NCBI GenBank assembly: GCA_015501605.1
Contig: JADNRZ010000013.1
Location: forward strand, 248,001 to 312,000
Source of the DNA: Panaeolus papilionaceus
Taxonomy: Eukaryota > Basidiomycota > Agaricomycetes > Agaricales
Direction of reading: 5' to 3'
Length of the DNA: 64,000 nt
Shown: one piece after another, positions 1 to 10,906 of the stretch
Layout: each line of letters begins with the position of its first letter
How positions within the stretch are numbered: position 1 is the first letter of the stretch
Notes under the pieces: model-generated
Told to the model about the DNA's origin: nothing
What the model saw: only the letters and a program-made list of their open reading frames with translations
The model's database searches: none
Position numbers and translations under genes: made by a program

Positions 1-806
1 TTGAGCGACTGTCTTGAACTGCTTGTCGCACAGCGTGCAATAAAATGCCCGCAGTGTGGATGATATTTCAGACTCGAGCGCAGTCTTTCGGGCTACATTG
101 TCCTATTATTGTAAATGCCATGAATAAAACGTTGTACTCATGTGAGTCAAAAGTATCATGGGCATGCACACACCTCACGGAGCTTTCGTTGTTCCTCGCT
201 TTCCTTTTGCTGACGCTCGGAATCAAGTTCACGGCGTTGGGACACCGTTGTTTCGATCATGCGCACATCTTGAGTTGTTTTTCCAAGACCTGTCAAATCT
301 GATTTAATGGTGAATGGGACTGGATCCACCCGACCTATGTAAATAAATTCCAGGAATAAGTCAACTGTGAGAGATGGGGATTTATCACAAGGTCCCCACC
401 ATCTGGAGACAATCCCACTGGTTGACCTTCAACCCAGCCTAGCTTTGCGAGGAGTGCAAAACCTCTGTTTGTGGGCTTGATCTTGGTATCGACGGTGATG
501 ACCTCACGAACAGGCTTGCTGACATATTCATCGTACTTGTCAAGATGGTCTTCGCCATCGACGTCCATGGGGTCATCCACGGGAGAAGGTGAGCGAGAGA
601 CGAGAGAAATGTCATCGTCGTCGTCATCGTCATCATCTTCTGGTCTTGTACGCTGGAGGTGAGGAGGAAACGGAAGGCAGGGGAGTCACGTCGACCAAGA
701 TGAGGGATGAAGCTGGATAGAGTACCTTGAAACCATTTGGAGACGATGGATCCTCTGTTCTTTCCATTGGAATAGAATTCCATCGAGCTATCGCCTGCTC
801 TGACAT
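1..806 (-). CDS. G-patch and C2H2 zinc-finger protein (3' part outside the window)
   Basis: The start ATG (806-804) opens MSEQAIARWNSIP. Exon 1 joins in phase to an exon starting RTRPEDDDDDDDD. A glycine-rich G-patch follows (NRGFALLAKLGWVEGQPVGL), then a charged helix rich in R, E, Q and K. A C2H2-type finger begins with FYCTLCDKQF and is cut by the window edge, so its histidines are not visible. Three short introns separate these parts. The acceptor of the last intron is best placed at TAATAG followed by GACAAT, because only that keeps the frame. G-patch proteins commonly bind RNA or activate DEAH helicases in splicing or ribosome biogenesis, and G-patch plus one C2H2 finger resembles the GPATCH8 arrangement. 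A nuclear RNA-related role is inferred from the domains. The gene is divergent from the MPH1-type helicase, with 229 bases between the two starts. Confidence 0.8.
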
Positions 807-1035
807 TATAATAAAGAGATTAAAATCAAAAAAAGGTGTTCAAAGAGTATAAGCAGGTTCAGTAACCAAGTCAATAAAGTGTCAGTGGCTCTGCTGAGTC
901 TGCTCGTTAAGATTCGATCACATGATTCAAACGCGTAAATTGAGACTCAGAAATGACACAAACATTGACGTGAATTCGTTCGTTGCTTCATTCCACTCTC
1001 ATTACGTTTCCTACTCGTCCTCAGTTCTCTGAACC
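807..1035. promoter_or_regulatory. Divergent promoter region between the G-patch gene and MPH1
   Basis: This 229-base spacer separates two divergent start codons and must hold the core promoters of both genes. It contains an ACGCGT hexamer at 931-936, about 100 bases before the MPH1 start. ACGCGT is the MCB element bound by the fungal G1/S factor MBF. No clear TATA box is visible. The regulatory role is inferred from position and motif only. Confidence 0.4.
931..936 (+). promoter_or_regulatory. ACGCGT (MCB-like) box upstream of MPH1
   Basis: A perfect ACGCGT lies 100 bases upstream of the MPH1 start codon. In fungi this hexamer is the MluI cell-cycle box of replication and repair genes. The same hexamer also occurs inside coding and intron sequence elsewhere in the window, so a single copy is weak evidence. 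Confidence 0.3.
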
Positions 1036-4000
1036 ATGAGCGAGGATGAGTACTTTGGATTCGACGACGACTTTGATGCATCAGCATTACAGCAACTAGA
1101 CGCGATTGAAGCTGCTGCAATTTCGCCAAAAAAGACAAATCCGACTCAATCAAATCCGCCTCTAGCTCCTATTCAACCTCCAAAGCGACCCCAACCTCTC
1201 CGACAAGACTCCTCCTTTGACGACATTACATTCAACGTTGATGATTCTGAACTACTAAGACTCGATAACTTTATTGAACATGCGTACCAAGGCAAAGCGC
1301 AACCAATGTTAGGACCATCACGGGCCTCGACTAGTAATAAGCAGCAAACTACACTCTTTGGAGACATCTTACCACCGCCACCACCGACTGCTTCTTCTTC
1401 CAAGCCTAGGGCGCCAATTGAGCGTATAAAGTCATCAGGACCATCTCATGGATTGTTTGGACACAAGGCGCCCAAGACGAAGAAATGGGATCATACAGAA
1501 TTTGCGAAGACCGGGTTGAAGGGTCCGGCCAGAAAGAAGGGCAAAGACAAGGAGACGGAGAACGAATACCATGATCAAGACGTGGAGTTTGAACAATTTC
1601 CTCAGCCGTTGGCCATACCAATGTTACAAGGTATGCCATGTCACTTCAACTTTTAACTAACGCTAACGGATGTGCTTAGCTGGGTACGTTGTTATATTCG
1701 TTTTGTCTAAATCAAGAAATCCTGACTTCATCATTGACATATCCTTAAATCGCTCCCAGACCGGTATGCTATTTCTCCGTTAAAGTATACCTTAATCTAA
1801 CCAACCTCTAGCCCGCTCCTCCCAAAGTGAAACCCGATCTGCTAGAAGCAAAGCACTGGATATTCCCTGTCAACCGACCAAAACGCGACTACCAATTTAA
1901 CATCATAAAAAACTCTCTTTTTGACAATACTCTCGTTGCTTTGCCCACCGGTCTTGGAAAGACCTTCATTGCTGGTGTTATTATGTTAAATTGTAAGCAG
2001 ACTACATGAGCTTGGCCACTTCACTGCTGACCTTTTCTTCAAGATTATCGCTGGTTTCCGGAAGGAAAAGTTGTATTTGTGGCACCTACAAAACCGTTGG
2101 TTGCTCAGCAGATAGACGCCTGTCACAACACCTGTGGCATCCCTGCTCGTGACAGCGTCGAAATGACTGGAGAAACAGCGGTTGGCATCCGTGCACGACA
2201 TGTAAGTATCTAAACTATCGGACGTCGCCTGGCTGCTGATTGTGCTTCTAGTGGAAAGAGAAAAGGGTCTTCTTTATGACACCCCAGACTTTTGTCAATG
2301 ACTGTGTCAAGGAGACTTGCGACATCCGGGATATCGTTCTTTTGGTTATAGGTAACGAAAGACCTGTTTCACTATGTCTACTCATCTGACAGCTCCACAG
2401 ATGAGGCTCACAGAGCTAGAGGCGGTTATGCATATAGCTCAGCTGTCCGATTACTAATGGCGAAGAACCCTCATCATAGAATCCTTGCCCTGTCTGCTAC
2501 GCCTGGAAACAAGCCCGAAATTATTCAGGAGCTTGTGGACGCATTGCATATTAGTCGCATCGAATTGCGTGATGAGAGGAGTCTTGACCTTAAACCATAC
2601 ATTTTCGAAAAGGTGCGTTCTTCAGACAGGTTTCACTCGGGATCCATACTAATGATTGCTCTTAAGACCGTGAAAACACATATCATTAAGCCCAATGCAG
2701 AAGTAGAAAGGATCCGAGCCCTGTTCGTCAATGCAATGGACGTAAGTTTTACATATTTCGTGTTCGCTTTGGGCATCGACTTATGTCTCTCTAGCCTCTA
2801 ATCCAGCAAGTCCAGAGAACCGGTTTAATGCGACCCAACGAAAATGCTGTTACTATGCACCACTTCAGACCGCAAGCTCTCTCGATGGAACTCCAGGGCC
2901 ACCAGAGATACCTCTACGGAACCCTTTCCAAGCTTTCCTCCTTGGCTAGAGGGATGATGTATCTCGTAAGTTGGGGCGCCTTTTTCCAATGAATGACGAC
3001 TCACTGTCTCGTAATAGTTGACAGGATCGATTAGTGTCTGTTACACCTACATGAAAGGCCATATGGACGATCAGAACAAAGACAATGGTGGAAAGAAGAA
3101 GAATAAAAACTTTGATGATTCAGGGATCAAGGCTATCATGCAGGAACTCGAGCTGCAAAAGGCCCATGGCTTCGCGGCGCATCCCAAGCTCGAAAAGCTC
3201 AAGAATATTCTGATACAGCACTTTGGGTCGAAGATGCCAGACGAGGGTGAAGGGAGTGTGGACGAGACAAGGGTCATGGTGTTTTCATCCTATAGGAACG
3301 TGGTGGAGGAGCTTGTGGAGGAGCTGAAGAAGGAGGAGCCATTGATTAGGCCGGCGAGGTTTATTGGACAGGGTGTGGACACGCTGGGTAATAAGGGGTT
3401 ACCACAGAAGGAGCAGATTGGGGTGAGTTTTGTGTTTTTTGCGAGCTTGAGATCTAGGGCTGATGGTACTCTCTGTCACAGACGATCAAAAAGTTCCAGG
3501 AGGGAGTGTTTAATGTCCTCGTTGCCACTTCTATTGGTGAGGAGGGTTTAGATATTGGAGATGTCGACGTCACTATTTGCTACGATGCCGATAAAGCACC
3601 TACTCGCATGGTATGATTTTCTCCCATAAGTCCCATGCGTTGCGCTGATGACACCCGTGTTTTTGTAGGTACAACGATTTGGTCGTACAGGTCGTAAACG
3701 CGCTGGTGTCATTCACGCTCTCCTCGCCGAACACAAGGAGGAAAACAACATCGAGAAGGCTGAAGCACAATACCGCGAAGTCCAGAAGGTGATCAACAAA
3801 GGTGACAACTACGAGTTGTACGGGGATGTTGAGCGACTCATTCCAGACCACATCAAACCACAATGTATCGAAAAAGTGGTAGAGATTGAGCAATACGACA
3901 GGGACGAGGTCGCTCGAAAAATCGCTGGATCTCCGAAACGAGGCACGACGAAACGCAAGCGCAACGATGATGTAAAAAGGAATATGCCTGAGGGTGTCGC

Positions 4001-6227
4001 TGGTGGGTTTGTACCGGTTAGCGAGTTGTTGTTGAAGGGTACGACGGCGAAGAAGAGGAAAACTACACCTCTGCCCGTTCTACCAACGAAGACGTTTGAT
4101 GAGGCAGGCGAGGATGATGATTTGGATGAGGAGATTATTTCGGGGAGGGTGCTGGTACAGCCTCGGAGGACGAAGTCTATGGCTGCGGGACCTTCAAGTG
4201 CTGCTGAAAAGCCGGCCAAGAAAGCCAGGTTGAAGAAGGCAGTCACTGATGTTGTTAGTGGGAAGAGGAAAGCTGCGAGGAAGTCGGATTCGGATGACGA
4301 CGAAGAGGAGAAGCAGAAGGTCGTAAAACCCAAGAAGAAAAAGGCGAAAGTGGTCGAGCCGAGTCTTAGCCAGTTTTCAAGGCAAGGAGAGGATGATTCT
4401 GATGATATGGATCTCGAGCGCGGTGCTGTGCTTTCTGGGTCGTTGTTCTCAAAGGCAAAATCCCCTGTATCTACAGCTCCTAAAGCAAAGGGGAAGGGGA
4501 AAGCGACCGCAAAGAGTAAGAAGAAAGTCATCGCTTCGCCGTCGGCGTCACCACCTCCTCGAGAATTATCCCCTCTCAGTTTAACCTCGTCATCTGGAGG
4601 GAGACCCTCTCCTGACCCCGACATGTACTCTCCAGTCAAATTTTCGTCTCCCACTAAACTCCCTTCACCCATCCCTCGGCGCGACTCTTCTCCTATGTTC
4701 GCCGCACCTGAAATTCCTTCGCCTCACGTACTATCTCCTCCGCTAAATCCTGATCCCATCCCTCTAGAGCGACGTTCTTCTCCAACTTCACCTACCAGAA
4801 CGCGCAGTCCTCCTAAAGCCACTGTGGACGATGCTGACTACCTGGATGAAATTCCTGATTCTGAACCGTCAAGGTCGCCTAGGATACCGCTGTTCCTAGA
4901 TTCACCCCCTCTGCGTGGCTCTGCACCCTCACGACAGACACAGATGGACAACCCAACACATGTTGACGATATGTCGTGGCTCGTTGATGACGACGAGGAC
5001 GATAATCTCGCTTTTGAGATTATTTCTTCATCGCCAGCACAAGGTTCAAAGGCCCCACCGAAAACAAAATCTATCCCAGAGCTGCAGAGGATGACGATTG
5101 GCGATGAGTCAATCGAGGTGTCAATGCCTGTTCCTAGTGCTGGTGGATCCAAGCCTAAATCCAAGACCAAGAAGAGGTTGGTGAAGAGGAGCTCACCAGA
5201 GGTAGATGATTCAGTGGAGATTGTGGATCATGTATTTCTCCATGAAAAGCGAGAGGGAAAGAAGAAAGCGGGATCTAAGTTGGCTGTTTCGTTTGATAGC
5301 CCCGGGCAGAGTAGCGTGAAATCTTCGTCGCCTGCTGCTCGTCGGTCGCCGAGTCCTTCTTTGGTGCAACAAAGGTTTGGGAGCACTCCTCCGCCTCTTT
5401 CTCAGATTACGAAAAGAGTACCTGCGCGGAGTCCAAGTCCGGTCCTGGATTCACCCACTGCAGATTTTAATCCAGATCTAGTGGTGAATGAGGGAGACGA
5501 CAAATCGATGGAGGCACAGGAACAGATTAACTCGGATGACTCACATGGGGACTACCCTTCACCTACACATCCCGTTCAAGACCTCGGAAGAGCTGCAAGG
5601 CGACGTAAATTGCTCGAGCTCGAATTTTCAAATTCGCTAGCGGATGACTCGGTAGAGCTGGAGATGCCTCCACCTTCACAAATTCTGAATCGTCGTCTGC
5701 ATCGTATGGAGTCTACGCCTTTGAAGAAAGCCTCGTCCTCCAAGTCGAAGGATAAGATGAAGGTGAAGAAATCTAAGCGGACGAAACCGTCGTTGTTGGC
5801 CAAGAACGTGAATCCACTTTTCGATGGCGAGGCTGCTCATTCTGGGGATGAAGTCAGTGAAGGGTACTCTGGATCTGATGACGAGGAGAACGAGGAGGAT
5901 AGGATGTTCATCAAAAACTCACCGCTAACACAAGCATCTACTTCATACGATCAGAGTAGTGTCTACAGGCGCAGTTTGCAGACGCAGATGCCGTGGGGAG
6001 AGAATCTGCGAGGGGATGATGGTGATAATGGTGATGGTGGGCCGTTGTTTCGTGGTGGACCGACCCGAGCGAGGCCTTTTGGGAACATCGATGGACCCAG
6101 GTGGAATCATAGACGCTATAGCCCTGCGAGTTCACCGCCTCCCCCCGATGATGAACTGGATAGATATGACGAGAGTTTTGTGGTGGATGATGACGCGGAG
6201 ATTTTGTATGATACTCAGGCAGATTGA
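1036..6227 (+). CDS. MPH1: Mph1/FANCM-type DEAH-box DNA repair helicase
   Basis: This is a superfamily 2 DNA helicase of the Mph1/FANCM group, which remodels stalled forks and D-loops in the nucleus. An acidic, disordered N-terminus starts at 1036. The helicase core starts around 1812 with motif Q-like [12 protein letters not shown], Walker A LPTGLGKT, motif Ia [11 protein letters not shown], an intron-split motif II VIDEAHRA, and motif III ALSATPG. The C-terminal lobe ends with motif [14 protein letters not shown] near 3670-3710, followed by [14 protein letters not shown], typical of Mph1. From about 3900 to the stop lies a long low-complexity tail of about 770 residues, rich in S, P, K and D/E, in one exon. 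Such tails in Mph1/FANCM proteins carry partner-binding peptides. At least nine introns are present. Phase between 1630 and 1812 is restored only if two 4-base exons (1680-1683 and 1760-1763) are used. The gene is convergent with the tRNA methyltransferase. Confidence 0.9.
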
Positions 6228-6436
6228 GATGCTTCTCTGTCATTTTTCGGTGCTCTAGATTAGTTCGTCATGCGTTTAATTTTTCTTCACTTATCCTATT
6301 ACACCTGTAAATATATATACCATTGTAGATATTTGATTGCATTGCATATATTTTCCTTGTGAATGTGTTATAATAATGCACACTTCAACATCGAGCAAAA
6401 AAAAGGCTAAATTAAATATCGGCTTTCAGATAATAA
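6228..6436. other. Convergent intergenic spacer, 3' ends of MPH1 and TRM2
   Basis: Two genes end here facing each other, 209 bases apart. The spacer is AT-rich and has several A/T runs suited to polyadenylation on either strand, for example the TATATATA stretch near 6311. No gene is seen. Confidence 0.4.
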
Positions 6437-8633
6437 TCAATACAACCTCAGCAGAGCAACACCCTCAACGTGAGCGGTTTGCGGGAATAAATCGAACCCT
6501 CGCAGAACCTCCATCCGATATCGTCTGCCCTCTCCATCTCCTTCTGTCCTGCGGATAATATCTCCAATATCCCTAGCTTGTGTATGCACATTGCAGCTCA
6601 CATACACCACGACCTTGGGGCGGAATCCAACAAGTTGCTTGATAAACGGCTCGTCGCATCCTTTTCTAGGAGGATCAATGACAATAGCAGTTTGGTTAGC
6701 AGGGAATGAAGCAACTGTAGCGAAGATATTGAACGCGTCCCCTGATTGGAACGAAATTTTAGAGGAAGGAATATGATTCAGTGTCGCGTTGCGTTTAGCT
6801 GATGCAATGGAGGAAGCTGAAAGCTCGATTCCTGCCACTTTTTCAAAGAGGGATGAGAGTGTGATGGCGAAGAGGCCGGCTCCGCAATACGTGTCGACGA
6901 GGTGTGTCAGTGGGGGTTGGGATGCCTTTTCTAGCTCCTCCTGTGAAGAACGGATATGCGACTTGACATAGTCGACGAGGAGAGGGAGGACGGAGTTGTT
7001 GTTCTGGAAAAACCCTCCTGCTTCGTATTCGAAGAGATAATCGCCGACGAGTTCCCGTGCCTGGGCCTTTTGGTTCGATACGCAAACTTGTTTGGTGAAG
7101 GCCTCTGAGAGCTTGTCGACTGGAGGTTCCATCATCTTTTCTGCGTCGAATGAGGTGTCAAGAGAATCGCGGTACATCAGCGAGACGCCTTTCTTGTAGT
7201 TGAAGATATTTCTAGAGAAAGATTAGATTAAACTCATCAAGGGAGTGGATAGTTGACGGACTTGACAATTTCCTTCCTGTCCTCCTTATATTTCTGGTTG
7301 ATGTTAGCAGTCGCAATTGGGCATTCCTTCACATAGAGTGTTAGACGATGGGACAGCATTGTAGAAAGGGGAATGTACCTCGATGTCCATCGTCATGTTG
7401 ACATTTAGAACATTGAAACCAATCTTCAGCCAGTCTGGCTGCTTTCCACCCTCATTATCGGCTTTCTTCGCGTATTTGGGCGCACGTTCGAAATGAGGTG
7501 TTAGCTTTGTTCGATAGTTATATAGCAGTGGTGATTCAACGGTAGATTCTATAGTAGGTATTGAAGACTCTGGAAGATCTAAAGCGGAAATTTAAATGTT
7601 GTGTATGAGTGTGAGGAAAGAGTGCAACGTACTGGAGTATGTTTTATAAGCCTTGACAATCACATTGCGCTTTAGGTCTAGCTGGGTTTCGCTAGAAAGC
7701 ATCTAAACGAATATCAGTATATATCCCACAAAGAGAAATGGTATGGGTATACCTGATACTGGCATCCTCCGCATGTTCCAAAGTACTTACACTGCACTCT
7801 GCTGTCATCTCTCAGCTCCGTATTGGGTGTTATCACCTCGACAATGTTTGCTGTCGAGTGCATTCGTTCATTCCACGCAATCTTCACCTTAACCTTTTCC
7901 TTCTGTACTGTACATGGTACAACGATGGCCCAAGGTCCTTTACTTGATGGAGCTCTTGCAACACCAGATCCTAGGATGAAAACTTTATAGGAAGAGAACA
8001 GAGGAGGGCATGTTGTAACATACCTCCAGACCCAATAAATTCTATATCCACCTCCACTTCTTCACCTTTCTCAAACGGACTCTTGAAAGCTTCTCCTCCA
8101 GCAGTTACAGCATCCACGACATCAGCACCTAGCAGCTCTCGGATTTCTTGATACAAGACATCGCTAGGGGAGCATGGCTCAGGTAATGGTGGATCTTTCT
8201 TCTTTTTGTCCTTCTTCTTGTGGGACTTTTGTTGCTTCGCCTTGCCATTAGCGTTACCTGTCCCGTTCGTGGATTTCGACCCTCCCTCCAATCCTTCCAG
8301 TTCAACAACAACGGTAGGTGCATCGGGCTTTTCGACATCCATGCTTTCGGCCTCGGTAACATTCTCGTTCTCTAATCTGGGCTTCTTAGCAGCCGGAATA
8401 TCACCATCATTATCAAAGTCAGACAGTGACCTTGTCTTTGGGATAGACACGATATCTGGGGCAGTAGACATTGAAGCTCGGAGGTAATTAGCAAACGGGA
8501 TAGAGTGTTGATCCAGCCGGTGATGTGCCAGTTGTGGCCTTATTAACGCAGCTTTTGGAATAAGTGCGAATGATCTAGTCTTATAGGGTGTATTTAAAAG
8601 AGTCTTTGAGAGTGCCTGCCGGCAGAGGATCAT
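6437..8633 (-). CDS. TRM2: tRNA (uracil-54-C5)-methyltransferase, Trm2 type
   Basis: This enzyme of the TrmA/RumA-Trm2 family transfers a methyl group from S-adenosylmethionine to U54 in the T-loop of tRNAs. The last exon (6437-7177) shows SAM motif I VDTYCGAGLFAIT, then GIELS, the IDPPRKGCDEPF motif, and the catalytic cysteine loop VYVSCNVHTQARD. It ends HVEGVALLRLY, as in the family. Upstream exons hold the variable part, and the N-terminal exon has a lysine-rich low-complexity stretch. The first ATG (8633) gives an arginine-rich, acid-poor segment of about 54 residues before a second in-frame Met at 8471 (MSTAPD). The extra segment looks like a mitochondrial presequence, so two isoforms are plausible. 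Yeast Trm2 is known to modify cytosolic and mitochondrial tRNA. There are several short introns between 7178 and 8040. Confidence 0.85.
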
Positions 8634-10906
8634 ATGCTACGAAAGAAAGGAAGAAAGATGATGAAGGGAGGTGACTGTATGCCAGTGACCAAAATTTAGA
8701 ATTGCCTAATAGCGATAAAATTTACATAAATGGAAATTATTTAGGGGCTTGGCCACTGAGAGTTGATCAGCTCAGACGACAAGAAAAACACCTTACAAGT
8801 TACAGCTATAGGTACTTTTAGTCCGAGAGAAAGGATTGCAGTTAAAAACTACTATTGGCCTAGGAGCATGAACTTTGTCTGCTACCTGCCTAGTTGAGCA
8901 AACTCTCTTTGGAGTCGTAAACTTGAAATAAGGTTGGCTTAGGAAGGGTAAGTAATGCATTCTGTGGGCTTGAAATATCTGTGCTCAAAGTGTGCTTCTC
9001 CGCGAAGATATTATGCTAATAGGATATTAAACTCGAGCAACTTTCTTTCGTCTGGCACAACTGTCTAAAGCGGTGCTGCGTAGTAAGAGATCGGACTCTC
9101 TTGATGTCAGTTCCACTTCACCTTTGCCGTTGAGCGCATTGGCAATAATCTACAGGTAGATGATGGTCGATATATTTAATGGGACAATCCAGGACGGTTC
9201 TCTGAGTCTCTGAGTCTACAGACTACAGTACTTAAGCTTTAGGGTAGGTGACGTAAGATCAAAGTCACTTGGCGGGACATCGTGATTGGTCCAAGAAATA
9301 CCGCATGAGCCTGAGGTATTTTATATTGGACCTTCCTTTCTTTCTTTCCACCACCACCAGTGTTCCCCACTGCATTCTCTTAACCATCGGGACTAGTAAC
9401 TCCATCCTAGATGGGTATTTATCGGTATAGAGCTTCAGAGGTGTCTGCTTCAGTAGAGCATTGGGGACTCTTTCAACCGGAGTCTTGTTGCTCGTCGCTG
9501 GGTGAGGCAATTGTGCTGATGAACACAAGCAACTATGCGATGGGATAAATGTTGGCTTTTATTCTACCTCATTACTCGATAATGCTTATCGATTTTGTAG
9601 GCTTTTCTTCACTCTCACAAATTTCCTTCGATGTTTGTTCATGGCACCTCTCGACTCCACCATCGTCTGCCTTGCATATCTTTGTTGTTGAGGCTATCAT
9701 CACAACGAACTTCAAGTACTGGGACTGGGCGGCTTGACACTTCGAAACCTTGTACTCTGACCTGCCTGTCTTCTTCTGTGCTTTGCTGCCTGCTGCCTAC
9801 CACCCTGCCCCTCTCCTCGTTGTCACCCTCACATTTCTATCGGAGCTCGAAACTTCAAGCACCGACTCATCAGCTCAACCTTGTCCCCTCTGCCCTGTGT
9901 GGGCTGGAAGGGTCTCTGCTGCCCTATTGTCACGTCGTTTAATCGGACAAAATCAGCCGAGTATCCGGATGTGTTGCTCATCATGGTGGCATTTTGCTAT
10001 CATCGCTAGACCCTCATCTATCCTATTCTGGCGCAGACAAAATATTTTTCTTCACAAATATTTTTGCGTCCTGAAAATATTCGAATCTTACGCGATGAGG
10101 CATGATGTCTGTCTTCTCGGTCCGAATGGCATTAGTTCCTGTCTCTTCATCTAGCCATGCAGGATGTGACCACGAATCCTCCTTGACGGCTATCAGGTTC
10201 AGTGCCTGCCTTGTACCTTCTGATTGGAGAAGTTGCACAATCAACCTGCCGTTATGTGTGCAATATTCGCTGAAGATTCCTGGAACAAAATCTTGCTCTG
10301 TGGTCTTCTGTGGTTGGTTCTATGTTCCATTATCAACGATTCTTCTGGCGAGAATTTTCCGTTTTACGATTGGATGGGGATATGGCTGCGTACGTGTTCA
10401 CCAAGGCAGTGATTTTGAGTGTGTTCTCCGTCATTCCAAGCACTCACCGCGTCCTTTGGCTGATGTTGTTCCCCTCGAATTGCAAAATAGCTCTCCAACT
10501 CTAGGGGTTTCTGTGCTGGAGTCGATTGTTTGACCAAGATACAGCTAAGATTTTTACCGGTACGAATATATTTTCTTCAGGGTAATGTTTCATGTACATA
10601 TTTGAAAATAATTTGTCGGTATAACAAACCTTTTCCAAGACTGCTTGGCGACATCTTTTACAACTCCCCTGGTCACATTCGAGATCTAGCTGGTATAGAT
10701 TCCGAAAAACTCACCTTTTGCAATCCAGCGCCATTTAAATAGCGAAAAGCTTCTTCGCAAACCTCATTGGCATTTCATCTTGACCAGTGCAGGCCTTTCG
10801 AATTGCAAGATTATCCTCCTTCAGCTTTCGCTCCATCCGAGCAGAATTACAGACAAAGACGCCCACCCAGTTCATATTTCGCATCTCGTCATTGTCGTCG
10901 ACTGAG
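8634..10906. other. Long intergenic region (2.27 kb) with no convincing gene
   Basis: The region lies between the divergent starts of TRM2 and the ferric reductase. Open frames here are short, lack domains and do not join into a plausible gene. The part from about 9,600 to 10,900 is pyrimidine-rich on the + strand, as in long fungal promoters or leaders. It holds a GATA-type palindrome at 9577-9591. A long 5' leader of the ferric reductase, a non-coding RNA or an unrecognised gene cannot be excluded. Confidence 0.5.
9577..9591. promoter_or_regulatory. Palindromic double GATA site upstream of ferric reductase
   Basis: The sequence CGATAATGCTTATCG has perfect 6-base arms around TGC and offers a GATAA site on each strand. 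Fungal iron uptake genes are repressed by GATA factors (SreA/Urbs1/Fep1 family) that bind ATC(W)GATAA-like sites. The lower strand here reads ATCGATAA. It is 1.3 kb from the ferric reductase start, so a role is speculative. Confidence 0.25.

Noticed and set aside
3809..4672. 287-codon open frame on the minus strand inside MPH1
   Set aside because: It is the antisense shadow of the low-complexity C-terminal tail of MPH1. The frame is rich in F, S and P without domains.
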